In this document: piece after piece, positions 43,687 through 52,855 of the stretch
Layout of the letters: each line of letters opens with the position of its first letter
Numbering within the stretch: the first letter of the stretch is position 1
Notes under the pieces: model-generated
Told to the model about the DNA's origin: nothing
The model's database searches: none
The model's input: the letters and a program-made list of their open reading frames with translations, nothing else
Translations under genes and position numbers: made by a program
Assembly (NCBI GenBank): GCA_028287745.1
Contig: JAQBPB010000079.1
Span: 1-64,000 of the forward strand
Direction: 5' to 3'
Length of the DNA stretch: 64,000 nt
From: Chloroflexota bacterium
Lineage (GTDB): Bacteria > Chloroflexota > Chloroflexia > Chloroheliales > Chloroheliaceae

Positions 43687-43719
43687 TTACCCGGCAAGTT
43701 ACTAAAAATGGCCGGGTAA
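43687..43719. promoter_or_regulatory. GC-rich inverted repeat abutting the galE -35 box
   Basis: TTACCCGGC (43687-43695) and GCCGGGTAA (43711-43719) form a perfect 9-bp inverted repeat with a 15-base centre. It ends exactly where the galE -35 hexamer starts, as expected of a dimeric regulator site. Confidence 0.45.
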
Positions 43720-43748
43720 TAGACAGTCCGGGCTTACTCGGCTATAAT
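43720..43748 (+). promoter_or_regulatory. galE promoter
   Basis: TAGACA (43720-43725), 17-base spacer, perfect TATAAT (43743-43748). It lies 48 bases before the TTG start. Confidence 0.7.
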
Positions 43749-43795
43749 CGAAAGGCTGGTAAAAGGACCTTGTAAACGCTTAAGGAGAAATAACT

Positions 43796-44785
43796 TTGAA
43801 AGTTTTGGTTACGGGTGGAGCGGGCTATATCGGGTCGCATACAGTCCGGGAACTGGTTAATCTAAACCATGAAGTAATTGTCCTGGATAGCCTGGAACTG
43901 GGCCACCAGGAACTGGCCCGCGCCGCCGGGGCTAGGAAAATCATCCAGGGTAACACGGCTGACACGGCCCTCCTGGACAACCTTTTTGACCAGGAACAAA
44001 TCGGGGCGGTCATTCACTTTGCCGCCTACAAAAACGCCGGGGAATCCGTTGAAAAACCCGGCAAGTACTTTACAAATAATGTGGCCGGTACCCAGTCCTT
44101 GCTTGACGCGATGCTACGCCATAATGTGAAGAATTTTATTTTCTCTTCAAGCTGCGCAATCTTTGGTACGCCCCAGAATGTACCGGTGTCCGAAACCAAT
44201 AACCCCTATCACCCCGAAAGCCCTTACGGCGAAAGTAAACTGATGGCCGAAACCGTCCTTAAGTGGTACGACGTGGCTTACGGGCTGAAAAGTATAAATT
44301 TGCGCTATTTTAATGCGGCCGGGGCTTCGCTGGACGGCAAGCTGGGCGAGGACTGGACGGTTACCCTTAACCTGGTCCCGCTGGTAATGAAAGCGGCCCT
44401 GGGTAAAACGCCTTCCGTGAAAGTTTTCGGCACGGACTACCCCACCCCGGACGGTACCTGTATCCGCGATTACATTCACGTGGTTGACCTGGCTACCGCC
44501 CATGTCCGGGCGCTGGAATACCTGCAGGCCAATAACCAGTCCAATCAGTACAACCTGGGCACCGGCAAAGGCAGTTCGGTTAAAGAGGTAATCGATACTA
44601 CCAAACGGATTAGCGGCAGGGACTTTAAGGTGGAGGAAATCGGGCGAAGGCCGGGCGACCCGGTGGCAATCTGGGCCGATAGCACCAAAGCTGAACGCGA
44701 GCTGAACTGGAAGGCCCAGTACGACCTGGAAACTATAATCAAGACTGCTTACGAATGGCATTCGGCGCATGCTGACGGTATCTAA
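43796..44785 (+). CDS. galE: UDP-glucose 4-epimerase GalE
   Basis: A 329-residue extended SDR that interconverts UDP-glucose and UDP-galactose with bound NAD. Evidence is TGGAGYIGSH for NAD, FAAYKNAGESV, the Ser of SSSCAIFG, the catalytic YGESK (Tyr-x3-Lys), RYFNAAGA and CIRDYIHVVDLA. The start is TTG 43796 behind AAGGAG. It makes sugar nucleotides for surface glycans and may work with the guanylyltransferase fusion at 27279 and the glycosyltransferases. A promoter and possible operator are just upstream. Confidence 0.95.
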   Translation: MKVLVTGGAGYIGSHTVRELVNLNHEVIVLDSLELGHQELARAAGARKIIQGNTADTALLDNLFDQEQIGAVIHFAAYKNAGESVEKPGKYFTNNVAGTQSLLDAMLRHNVKNFIFSSSCAIFGTPQNVPVSETNNPYHPESPYGESKLMAETVLKWYDVAYGLKSINLRYFNAAGASLDGKLGEDWTVTLNLVPLVMKAALGKTPSVKVFGTDYPTPDGTCIRDYIHVVDLATAHVRALEYLQANNQSNQYNLGTGKGSSVKEVIDTTKRISGRDFKVEEIGRRPGDPVAIWADSTKAERELNWKAQYDLETIIKTAYEWHSAHADGI

Positions 44786-44842
44786 GCAGGTTTGAAACCT
44801 GCTAAAAGCCGGGTCCGGTCAGAAGGGGTTCCTTTTGACCGG
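44785..44842 (+). terminator. Two hairpins after galE
   Basis: AGCAGGTTT-G-AAACCTGCT (44785-44803) is a perfect palindrome that starts at the last base of the stop codon. A second stem, CCGGTCAGAAGG with CCTTTTGACCGG (44815-44842, one mismatch), follows. There is no long T run, so they may end, stabilise or regulate the transcript. Confidence 0.45.
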
Positions 44843-45015
44843 CCAGGCTGGCCGGATGTATAATCGGGTGGGAAATACGGTTGACCGGCTTCAATAAAAT
44901 TACGCCTTTCGCGCTGTCCCTGGAAGCCCTTAATTAACCGCAAACACTTACGGCCGGTGAAAGCCGTAATTTTACGAAACCCCAGATACTCAGCTAAAGG
45001 AGTAACCAGACTTTC

Positions 45016-45618
45016 ATGAGCCAGAATGAAAAGAATGTTGGCCCTGACTTGACAGGGGTGAAAGCGGTCGATAATAGCGCTTCTACTCCCCCGGCCCAAC
45101 CGGCCAGGAACATGCCGCAAGGCATTAATCCGGGAGCGCATGTAACCGAATCACCGGGTGTCCAGTTGGAAAATACCACCCCTACACCTGCTCCCGTGAC
45201 GGTCCCGGCCGCGCATCCAGGGGCGCAGGGCGCTTCTACCACACAGGCCGCTCCGGCCCCGGCCCCGGCCCCGGCTCCCAAAGCTGAAGAAACCGCCGTT
45301 GCCAAAGTTAACAGTTACATTCCGGGCGGCCTGAACCCAGAAATAGTCAATCCCATAGACAACCCGGCCCAGAGCGACCAGAATTTCCCCTTCTCGGCGG
45401 GCCATAAGATGCATGAAGTAATGCAGTACCAGAACTTTTTCACTTTCCCGCTGGATACCTATTACAACGTCTTTGACGCAATCTATTACTTCAGCGATGA
45501 GAAAAACCGCAACCGCTATAACTACGAACAGCAGCAGCTTATCATCAGTCGGATTGTGCGGGCAGCCCAGGACTTTGATATTCCGATTGAGGGTGTCCGT
45601 GAAAAATTGAGAATTTAA
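45016..45618 (+). CDS. Hypothetical protein with Pro/Ala-rich N-terminal half
   Basis: A 200-residue soluble protein that I do not recognise. Residues 1-100 are disordered and rich in Pro, Ala and Thr, with a run of AP repeats near 80-90. Residues 115-200 are a folded-looking domain with many aromatic residues (KMHEVMQYQNFFTFPLDTYY; AIYYFSDEKNRNRYNYEQQQ). There is no signal peptide or membrane segment. AAAGGAG lies 13 bases before ATG. The methyltransferase gene starts 15 bases after its stop, so the two form an operon and may act together. Confidence 0.65.
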   Translation: MSQNEKNVGPDLTGVKAVDNSASTPPAQPARNMPQGINPGAHVTESPGVQLENTTPTPAPVTVPAAHPGAQGASTTQAAPAPAPAPAPKAEETAVAKVNSYIPGGLNPEIVNPIDNPAQSDQNFPFSAGHKMHEVMQYQNFFTFPLDTYYNVFDAIYYFSDEKNRNRYNYEQQQLIISRIVRAAQDFDIPIEGVREKLRI

Positions 45619-45633
45619 GTTAGCGGGTTAATT

Positions 45634-47124
45634 ATGACCGATCCTGGCGAAATTCCGTCGAATTCAACCCCTCAACCTTCGACCGGGCAACCCTATCCTG
45701 ACACGGTCGAGTTGCGCCAGCGCCTGGTTAATTATCTTTACCAGGAAGGCGCTATCCGGTCACCGCTTCTGGCAAAAGCCTTTTCCGAAGTGCCTCGTGA
45801 AATCTTTCTTCCGTCCAATATTCCCCTCCAACGCGTTTATAGCGATGACGCCATCGTGGTCAAATGGGACGAAAATAACTTCCCTTCAAGTTCAAGCTCT
45901 CAACCAATTCTCATGGCCGATATGCTGGAAGCCTTGCGGCTGGAACCCGGCTTAAAGGTGCTTGAAATCGGGGCCGGGGTTGGTTATAACGCCGCCCTGA
46001 TGGCCCATTGGGTGGGGGACGGTTCCCTGGTGACTACGGTTGACCTGGACCCTGTTATGGTGGATGTTGCAAAGGCTAATTTGCAGGAACTGGCCCGCCA
46101 GAGCGGTAAAAACTTCGACCGGGTGACAGTGGTCGCGGCGGACGGCAGCGCCGGGTACCCGGACAACGCGCCTTACGACCGGATAATTGTGACGGTCCAA
46201 CAATGGGAGATAGCCCCGGCCTGGGTGGACCAGTTGCGCGTGGGCGGGATTCTGCTTCTGCCGCTGACCATTTCCACTCACCTGTGGGGCGGCCTTATAC
46301 CGGCTTTACAAAAACAGCCTGACGGTAGCCTGGTTGGGGTTGACGGTAGTTTCGGGGGGTTTATGCCGATGCGTGGGGAAATGGCCCACCCGGTGACTTC
46401 CCAGGGCCGTTTTGCGCTCTTGCCGCTGAATCCTTCCCTGGTGTGGTCTGACTTTGGGCCGGTACCGGAAAAGTCGTTACCCCAGTTACTGCTTTCAAAT
46501 TCTGAAATAATGCCTGGCCTGGAACGGTTCCTGGAAGAACCGGGTGTCCTGGTGGCCGGGCCGGAAGTAACCAGAGAGTTGGACTTTTCCTCGGAAGGGC
46601 TTCTCGGCCAGAGGGATAACCGGGAGCAGCGCAGCGTATTCAGCGTATTCTATGGGTTTAGTTTTATGCTGGCGGTGTCCGCCCAGGACCGGCTTTTTTC
46701 CCTGGTGCTGGCGACACCTCAGCCCGATTCCGAAGCCGGTACGGACACCGGCCGGACCGCTACCGGGTGGTCAAGGGATGGTTGGCATTACGAGGTCCGC
46801 GGCCTGGCCCTGGTTGAACCGGCCCTGGATGCGGGTGGTTACGACCTGACCCTGTTATTATCACCCGATAATTCTAATCGGCCGCAGGCAAGGCTAGTCC
46901 AGGGCTGGCGCATCCGGTCAAGCGCAAGCGCTAATCTTTCGAATCCCGGCCCAAACCGCGCCACCCAGAAACTGGGGGAGGCCTGGCAGAGCTGGCACCG
47001 GATGGGCCGGCCTTCGCCGGTCCGGTATCGCCCGGTGGCCTACCCGGCCAGCCAGCCTCAACCGGTCCCCGGCTATATTCTACCGCGCCGCTTTTATAAT
47101 CTGGTCCTGCCTTTTCAACCCTGA
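45634..47124 (+). CDS. Pcm-like protein methyltransferase with C-terminal extension
   Basis: A 496-residue protein. Residues about 25-225 match protein-L-isoaspartate O-methyltransferase: REIFLPSNI, VYSDDAIVV, SQPILMADML, the SAM loop LEIGAGVGYNAALMA, and APYDRIIVT. The following 270 residues (WHYEVRGLALVEPALDAGG, then a Pro-rich end) are beyond the usual Pcm size (about 210) and resemble the long actinobacterial/Chloroflexota type with an added domain. It may repair isoaspartate or modify another protein or peptide. Its 3' end overlaps the opposing GNAT gene by 10 bases. Confidence 0.8.
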   Translation: MTDPGEIPSNSTPQPSTGQPYPDTVELRQRLVNYLYQEGAIRSPLLAKAFSEVPREIFLPSNIPLQRVYSDDAIVVKWDENNFPSSSSSQPILMADMLEALRLEPGLKVLEIGAGVGYNAALMAHWVGDGSLVTTVDLDPVMVDVAKANLQELARQSGKNFDRVTVVAADGSAGYPDNAPYDRIIVTVQQWEIAPAWVDQLRVGGILLLPLTISTHLWGGLIPALQKQPDGSLVGVDGSFGGFMPMRGEMAHPVTSQGRFALLPLNPSLVWSDFGPVPEKSLPQLLLSNSEIMPGLERFLEEPGVLVAGPEVTRELDFSSEGLLGQRDNREQRSVFSVFYGFSFMLAVSAQDRLFSLVLATPQPDSEAGTDTGRTATGWSRDGWHYEVRGLALVEPALDAGGYDLTLLLSPDNSNRPQARLVQGWRIRSSASANLSNPGPNRATQKLGEAWQSWHRMGRPSPVRYRPVAYPASQPQPVPGYILPRRFYNLVLPFQP

Positions 47125-47579
47125 AGCCGTAGCCGTTTCTTCATTTCAAGCATAGTTGGTTCGAAGCCAAAGCGCCGGTAAAGCCGGATGGCGGCTTCGT
47201 TGGCCGGGTGAACCTTTAAATCCAGGGTAAGGCCCTGGTGGCTTTGGCAAAAGGCCAGCGCGTGTTCCACCAGGCGAGTACCTATCTGCTGGCGGCGGAA
47301 GCGAGGCAGGACCGCTATTCCCAGGGTATAAGTCCTGGCCCCGATTTCACCCCCGGCATGCAGCCAGACCGCCCCGGCCCGCAACTCTCCCCACCGGGCG
47401 ATAAACGCGTAATTGCGGTCCGGTTTCCAACCCGCCATTTCAAACCGCACCAGAGCCTGGCGCTCCAGCAGGGTTTTACGGGCAAATTGCGGCTGAGTTT
47501 GCAGGGTCAGGTCCAGCATTTCCTCCAGGAAAGCGATGTCTTCCGCGCCAGCGGCCTTAATGCTTATTTCACCACTCAT
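47115..47579 (-). CDS. GNAT family N-acetyltransferase
   Basis: A 154-residue acetyl-CoA-dependent acetyltransferase. TLGIAVLPRFRRQQIGTRLV holds the acetyl-CoA pyrophosphate loop (Q/R-x2-G-x-G/A pattern as RRQQIGT), and LKVHPANEAAIRLYRRFGF is the C-terminal motif. The substrate is unknown. Its ATG overlaps the purC stop (ATGA arrangement), so translation is coupled to purC. The opposing methyltransferase gene overlaps its end. Confidence 0.88.
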   Translation of the reverse strand: MSGEISIKAAGAEDIAFLEEMLDLTLQTQPQFARKTLLERQALVRFEMAGWKPDRNYAFIARWGELRAGAVWLHAGGEIGARTYTLGIAVLPRFRRQQIGTRLVEHALAFCQSHQGLTLDLKVHPANEAAIRLYRRFGFEPTMLEMKKRLRLQG

Positions 47580-48547
47580 AGACCTGCTTTTTTAAGATTA
47601 TGCCTGATGCGGTCTTCAGGCTTCAGCGAGAAATCGACTTCGAAAGTCTGGCCGGTCAACTTTTCGTAACAGGCCTGGTAACGCTGGCTCAACCGGGCGA
47701 TAATATCGTCGGTCAGGGCCGGTGGCTCACCGTCACCCCGGAAACCTTGCTCGCGCATCCAGAGCCGCAGCAGTTCTTTGTCGAAATTATCCGGCTCCTG
47801 GCCCTGGTCAAATCTGGCCTGGTAGGTATCGGCCAGCCAGTAACGGCTGCTATCGGGAGTATGGACCTCATCCACCAGGGCTACCTGCCCATCAATCAAA
47901 CCAAACTCATACTTGGTATCCACCAGGACTAAACCGGCCTGCCGGGCAATCTCCTGCCCGCGCGCAAAGACGGCCAGGGCGGCCCGTTCAATCGTCTGCC
48001 AGTGTTCGGGGGCGACCAGCCCTTCATTGAGAATAGTTTCCCTGGAAAGGGGCCGGTCGTGGCCGCCGACTTCGGCGTGAGTGGTCGGGGTAATTATCGG
48101 AGTGGGTAAAGGCTGGTTTTTTTTCAGGCCGTCCGGGAACTCCAGGCCGTACATGGCGCGGTTGCCTTCCTGGTACATTACCCACAGGCTGGTATCGGTG
48201 ACGCCGGTCAAAAAGCCGCGCACGATCACTTCGACCGGGAACATCTCAGCCCGCTTTACCACCATAACATTCGGGTCCGGCACGTCCAGCAGGTGATTGG
48301 GAACCAGGTCGGCGGTATGTTCAAACCAGAACCGGGACAACTGGTTAAGCACCTGGCCCTTGAAGGGAATAAGCCCCAGCACCCGGTCGAAAGCCGATTG
48401 CCGGTCGGTCGTGACCACCAGGCGGCGTTGCGGGTCCAGTTCGTAAAAGTCACGCACTTTACCCCGGCCAATCTCGCCGTAACCACTCAGGTTAACACCA
48501 CCGAGTGCCCAGTCCCGGCGCTCTAAAATTTGCTCAGTTGTCAGCAT
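47576..48547 (-). CDS. purC: SAICAR synthase PurC
   Basis: Phosphoribosylaminoimidazole-succinocarboxamide synthase, which adds aspartate to CAIR with ATP in purine synthesis. The 323-residue protein begins with YGEIGRGKVRDFYEL and has TTDRQSAFDRVLG, EVIVRGFLTG and VDTKYEFG with VDEVHTPDSSRYW, all diagnostic. The length is that of the longer type (about 300), not the 240-residue form. It is co-transcribed with the GNAT gene and lies 41 kb from purSL-purQ. Confidence 0.96.
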   Translation of the reverse strand: MLTTEQILERRDWALGGVNLSGYGEIGRGKVRDFYELDPQRRLVVTTDRQSAFDRVLGLIPFKGQVLNQLSRFWFEHTADLVPNHLLDVPDPNVMVVKRAEMFPVEVIVRGFLTGVTDTSLWVMYQEGNRAMYGLEFPDGLKKNQPLPTPIITPTTHAEVGGHDRPLSRETILNEGLVAPEHWQTIERAALAVFARGQEIARQAGLVLVDTKYEFGLIDGQVALVDEVHTPDSSRYWLADTYQARFDQGQEPDNFDKELLRLWMREQGFRGDGEPPALTDDIIARLSQRYQACYEKLTGQTFEVDFSLKPEDRIRHNLKKAGL

Positions 48548-48675
48548 TTATCCTTTGTCTCCAATTCACTTTCTAATCTTCACTTGATTTATACCTGGTT
48601 ACAAGCTAAAAACTTGAATGGATGGTATTATCATTCACGCAAAAATGCCCTGCTTAAATATACTATACCAGGCAG

Positions 48676-49403
48676 GCGCTAGAAATGGAAACGCCTTTGA
48701 TTGGGCGGCGGCGGTCGCCATGAAACTGGCGAGAGGCAGCGGCTTGCGCCTTTTTTTTGAATGTCTTTATCCTGGGAGCGCTGATTTCGACATTTCTATC
48801 CAACGACGCAACGGCCCTGATTCTTACGCCGGTAGTCTTCTATACACTGACCACTCGCCTGCGGCTGAACCCCCTGCCCTTCATGTTTGCCTGCACTTTT
48901 ATCGCCGATACGGCTTCTTTTACCCTGCCTGTGTCCAACCCGATAAATTTCCTGTTTACCTGGGCATTTTCACAGGCCCAGGACCTGGGCGCGTTTTTAA
49001 AACATTTGCCGGCGGCCAGCCTCCTGGCGATTGGCCTGAACATTATCCTTTTTGTACTGCTCTTTCGCAAGCAGATACCCGCCCAGTTTGAGCCGGAAGA
49101 AATGGAGGACCGGGCCAGGTTATTGGTAAAAATGGCCGGGATTTCTTTGTGTTTGTCGCGGCTTGCCTGGCTTTAATCGTGGTTGGTTACGTTGCGGCTT
49201 CGCTGGTCCACTGGCCGGCTTTCCTTTGTGGGGGCTGCCGGGGCCTGGTACTGATAGCGGGCGCGGCGCTCTTCAAGCACCTGAGTTGGACCAGGTTAAG
49301 CAGGGAAATATCTCCTTTGCAATATTTCAAACTGGGGGTTATAGTAACTCCATTCATGCCACTGGTGGGGCCCCTGGCAATCTGGGTAAGCCTGTTGATT
49401 TAG
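48676..49403 (+). pseudogene. Decayed ArsB/NhaD-type ion transporter gene
   Basis: Pieces in different frames match the SLC13/ArsB ion-transporter superfamily in order. NAFDWAAAVAMKLARGSG comes first, then after a shift at a run of eight T (near 48752-48760) VFILGALISTFLSNDATALI and FIADTASFTLPVSNPINFL. After another shift near 49130, FFVFVAACLALIVVGYVA and ALFKHLSWTRLSREIS follow, and then the last helix LVGPLAIWVSLLI. The first three or so membrane segments are gone, and an internal part after LSREIS is missing. It must be inactive. It probably moved arsenite or sodium ions when intact. Nothing nearby marks a mobile element. Confidence 0.85.
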
Positions 49404-49447
49404 GGTAGTGATAGGTGAAGTAAAGTTCAGGGTAGGAGCCTTTTATT

Positions 49448-50935
49448 ATGCCTGATGCGTTGGTGGTGCAGACAGCCGCTGGCCCGGTCCGGGGCTTGCG
49501 GCAAGGGCCGGTGTGTGCCTGGTTAGGGGTGCCTTTCGCCAGGCCGCCGGTCGGTCCCTTGCGGTTTCGCGCCCCCCAACCGCCCGACCCCTGGACCGCC
49601 GTGCGCAATGCTACCCGCTACGGGCCGTCCTCGCTCCAGGTCCCGCTCTTGCCAGGCCTGCCAAAACCTTTTTTCCCGTCAGTTGAACCTTCCAGTGAAG
49701 ATTGCCTCTATCTGAACGTCTGGTCACCCGCCGCCGATGGTGCAAAGCGGCCGGTGCTGTTCTGGATACACGGGGGCGGTTACGCGAAAGGCACCAGCCG
49801 TTACTACAACGGGGCCGAATATGCCGGCAAAGGCGATATGGTGGTCGTGACGGTCAATTACCGGCTGGGCTTGCTGGGCTTTGGTAACCTGGCCGGGCTG
49901 TTTGATGACGACCGTTTCGCCCATAATCCGGGCTTGCTCGACCAGGTTGTGGCCCTGAAGTGGGTCCGGGAAAATATAGAGCGGTTCGGTGGCGACCCCG
50001 GCCGGGTAACTATCGCCGGGGAGTCAGCCGGGGCCGGTTCAGCCTCGCTTTTGATGTTGATGAAGGAAACCGCCGGGCTTTTCCACGGGGCCATCCACCA
50101 GAGCGGGGCGCCCAACCAGGCCACCACCTGGGGCGTCAGCCTGGAAATTGCCCGCCAGTTTACAAAGTTGCTGGGGATAGGCCGGGATAACCGCGACCGG
50201 CTGTGGACCCTGCCGCCTGCCGACCTGCTCAAGGCCCAGGTGTCCCTGAACCGGGTGCGCCCTGAGAATTTTAATACCTGCCCATATATGGACGGCCAGC
50301 TCTTTCCGGCCAATTCACAGGAATTTAGCAACCTGCAAAGTCACCCGGTGCCGCTCCTGACCGGCACGAACGCCGATGAATATACCCTGTTCACCTTACC
50401 AGGCCTTAAAAGGGTGGCCCAGACCCGCGCCGGTATTCTCAACTCGCTGAACAAAAATTACAGTGGGGCAACGTTGGACCGCCTGCTGGCAGAGTACCCG
50501 GACAACCCGGCCGGGACCATGGACCTGGGCTGCGATAAGATTTTCCGTATACCGTCCGAGCATTTCGCCGAGCGGCACTCGGCCCATTCGCCAACCTGGC
50601 GCTACCGCTTTGAATATTCGGACCACTTGTTCAAGAAGCGCCTGGGAGCTTTTCACGCCCTGGAACTTTTATTCACCTGGCCGTCAATTAAGTCTGAAAA
50701 ATTCAGGACCATTTTTTACGGTAAAGAACGCCTGCCCCGGGTGGATGCCCTGGCCGACCGGATGAAGCGGCACTGGATTTCTTTTATAAGGGAGGGGTGT
50801 CCTGAAAGCAATTGGCCGGAATATAACACCTTTACTCACACCAATTACATTTTCAACCTGACCGACTCACTGGCGAATGACCCGGAAAGCGCCCGGCGCA
50901 AAGCCTGGGAAGGCATAAATATACTTCAATTTTAA
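49448..50935 (+). CDS. Type B carboxylesterase
   Basis: A 495-residue alpha/beta hydrolase of the carboxylesterase/para-nitrobenzyl esterase family. The nucleophile is Ser193 in AGESAGAGS, the oxyanion region is WIHGGGYAKG, the acid is in GTNADEYTLF and the His in LGAFHALELLF. EDCLYLNVWSP is a family signature. It has no evident signal peptide, so it is likely cytoplasmic. GGAG precedes ATG. The substrate is not known. Confidence 0.93.
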   Translation: MPDALVVQTAAGPVRGLRQGPVCAWLGVPFARPPVGPLRFRAPQPPDPWTAVRNATRYGPSSLQVPLLPGLPKPFFPSVEPSSEDCLYLNVWSPAADGAKRPVLFWIHGGGYAKGTSRYYNGAEYAGKGDMVVVTVNYRLGLLGFGNLAGLFDDDRFAHNPGLLDQVVALKWVRENIERFGGDPGRVTIAGESAGAGSASLLMLMKETAGLFHGAIHQSGAPNQATTWGVSLEIARQFTKLLGIGRDNRDRLWTLPPADLLKAQVSLNRVRPENFNTCPYMDGQLFPANSQEFSNLQSHPVPLLTGTNADEYTLFTLPGLKRVAQTRAGILNSLNKNYSGATLDRLLAEYPDNPAGTMDLGCDKIFRIPSEHFAERHSAHSPTWRYRFEYSDHLFKKRLGAFHALELLFTWPSIKSEKFRTIFYGKERLPRVDALADRMKRHWISFIREGCPESNWPEYNTFTHTNYIFNLTDSLANDPESARRKAWEGINILQF

Positions 50936-50996
50936 ATCAAAGGTGTTCTGTTACAGGCCTGGAGGCCATGCCTTATGTCTGTCCGTCAGGGCAGCA

Positions 50997-52598
50997 CTAA
51001 AACTGCCTGACCACGTACCAGGTGCTGTCTTTGGCGTATACTTTATACCAGGTAAAATCGGCCTTATCTTTCACGGCATATATCTCAGTTGCCCCGGCCA
51101 GTTCTTCCGGGGCGATAGTATCGAAGTTATATTTACCCAGCTTTGAAACCGGCTGCCAGCCACTGGCCGAGCCGCGGCCGCTATTATTCTCGGCATAATT
51201 GTACTGCCGGGGGTCCTTTTCAGAATAGAATAAATAATAGATGTAGGGCGAATTGGTGCGCGTATCCACTTTGACCGAACTAAATTTTGAGTCATTTTCC
51301 AGTAAATATTCCTGGTAGTCCCTGACCCCGTATTGAAAGCCCTGGGCGGTAATTTCAGGGTAGTAATTAAAGTATAGATTGCTGAAATTAAGCAGGTAAA
51401 CGGCTGCAATCGCCCAGACCCCGGCATACAGGCAAACGGCAATTACCCTTTTCTTTACCAGGTTTAAAAGGGCCGCCAGTCCTATAACCGAAAAAATAAT
51501 CAGCAGCGGAAAGCCGTGAATGACTCGCGTGTTGTAATAGTAGTCAATGGTTAAAGAGGCTGCGATAGGGTAGATAAAGAGCCAGGCCAGTAGCAGGACA
51601 GAAACCGGCTTCGGGATAATAAACGGCTTCTGTGAAAACAGGGAGTAGATACAAAATACTATCCCGGCATAGTAGAAAACCGCTAAAAAGTTATAGGCCA
51701 CTATCCCCTTACCGAAATTGAAATCCAGCTCAAAGTAAGAGATATAGCGGCTGGAAAACTCAAGGACCGGGTTGCTTTTCAGTGAGAAAATTGAGACTGC
51801 GCTGAACCGAAAATTGTATTTCCCAGGGTCGAGCAGGGTTAGCAGGTAGATAGGCGAAACCAGCAGCAGGTAAGGAACCCCGATGATTAAATACTTCTGA
51901 ATTAACTGCTTCCAGGGCAGCTTTTTTGCCAGGTCCACCAGGCAGAAAGCCCCTAAAAGCATTGGGATAAACATTTTCTGGGTCGGGTAGGAATAGGTTG
52001 CCAGGACCGCCGCCAGGGTTATCAGGCCGTACTTCCACAACCGGGGTTGAGTGTCCGGCACCAGGCAAAAAGCCGCCAGGAGTAATAGAAGGAAAAAGCA
52101 GACTATATTGGGCGGGATGGCCCAGCGCGAAGATATGATGTGCCAGGGCATTATGCTGAGTAAGAAGCTGGCAAGCAGGGCCAGGTCCTTGCGGGCGGTG
52201 AAGTTTTTTACCAGCAGGTACATCAAAAAGACCGAGGCAACCCCGGCCAGGGCCACCGGCAAGCGGACGCTAAACTCGGAAAGGCCCAGCAGCCAGACAA
52301 AAGGGACGGTCAGGTATGTCAGGGCCGGTGAGGCCCAGTCCCCATAAGACTCCAGCATTGGCGGTAGGAAATTCCCGTGATGGTCGCGCAGGGTATGGGC
52401 GATGGCGAAAGCATCCACGCCGTTGACCGCTTCATCATTATTCAGCCCGGCCGGGACTGTAGAAAGGTTGTAGAGTCGCAGGAAAAGGGCCAGCGAGAGG
52501 TTCATGAACATAAAAATAAAGGCGTAATTTTCCTTCAGGAAGGTTAAAGCGGCTTTATTTTCAAAACTTTTCAGGGTAGTGGCGCGGGAAAATTGCAT
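50997..52598 (-). CDS. GT39-like membrane glycosyltransferase
   Basis: A 533-residue membrane protein with about eleven segments and a soluble end after residue 430. The first outer loop has PAGLNNDEAVNG, the acidic D-E motif of GT39/PMT_2 enzymes, and VFVWLLGLSEFSVRLPVALAG-like helices follow. It probably moves a sugar from a lipid-linked donor to a surface glycan or protein. It is not closely similar to the one at 14374. It stands alone. Confidence 0.78.
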   Translation of the reverse strand: MQFSRATTLKSFENKAALTFLKENYAFIFMFMNLSLALFLRLYNLSTVPAGLNNDEAVNGVDAFAIAHTLRDHHGNFLPPMLESYGDWASPALTYLTVPFVWLLGLSEFSVRLPVALAGVASVFLMYLLVKNFTARKDLALLASFLLSIMPWHIISSRWAIPPNIVCFFLLLLLAAFCLVPDTQPRLWKYGLITLAAVLATYSYPTQKMFIPMLLGAFCLVDLAKKLPWKQLIQKYLIIGVPYLLLVSPIYLLTLLDPGKYNFRFSAVSIFSLKSNPVLEFSSRYISYFELDFNFGKGIVAYNFLAVFYYAGIVFCIYSLFSQKPFIIPKPVSVLLLAWLFIYPIAASLTIDYYYNTRVIHGFPLLIIFSVIGLAALLNLVKKRVIAVCLYAGVWAIAAVYLLNFSNLYFNYYPEITAQGFQYGVRDYQEYLLENDSKFSSVKVDTRTNSPYIYYLFYSEKDPRQYNYAENNSGRGSASGWQPVSKLGKYNFDTIAPEELAGATEIYAVKDKADFTWYKVYAKDSTWYVVRQF

Positions 52599-52807
52599 TT
52601 TGGCTTGTTTAATCTGCTTCTGGTTATTAAATCCTGTTTCTTTGAAGTTTAACCGGGTTGCTACTGCCCAATATAAGCTACACCGGGTAAAAGTAATATA
52701 GTCTATTGTTCCTATTTGCTCAAGCGGGTAAAAACCCGCCTGGCGGAACCGGCTTTGGAACCCGGGGAATGCTAAGCCGAAGCTAATTATTAAAAAGGGG
52801 GAAATAA

Positions 52808-52832
52808 AAATTCCGGGTGCAGCCCGGAATTT
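52808..52832 (-). terminator. Rho-independent terminator of htpG
   Basis: AAATTCCGGG (52808-52817) pairs exactly with CCCGGAATTT (52823-52832) around a five-base loop. The leftward transcript then enters a T-rich run. Confidence 0.85.
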
Positions 52833-52855
52833 CCTTATTTAGATCTGGTGCAAAA

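Larger units (their letters stand above)
43032..43795. other. Long intergenic region before galE
   Basis: About 760 bases between the zinc-ribbon gene (-) and galE (+). A 63-codon frame at 43070 has a poor start and no ribosome site and is not accepted. The last 160 bases hold two palindromes and a good promoter, listed below. The rest shows no feature. Confidence 0.5.
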
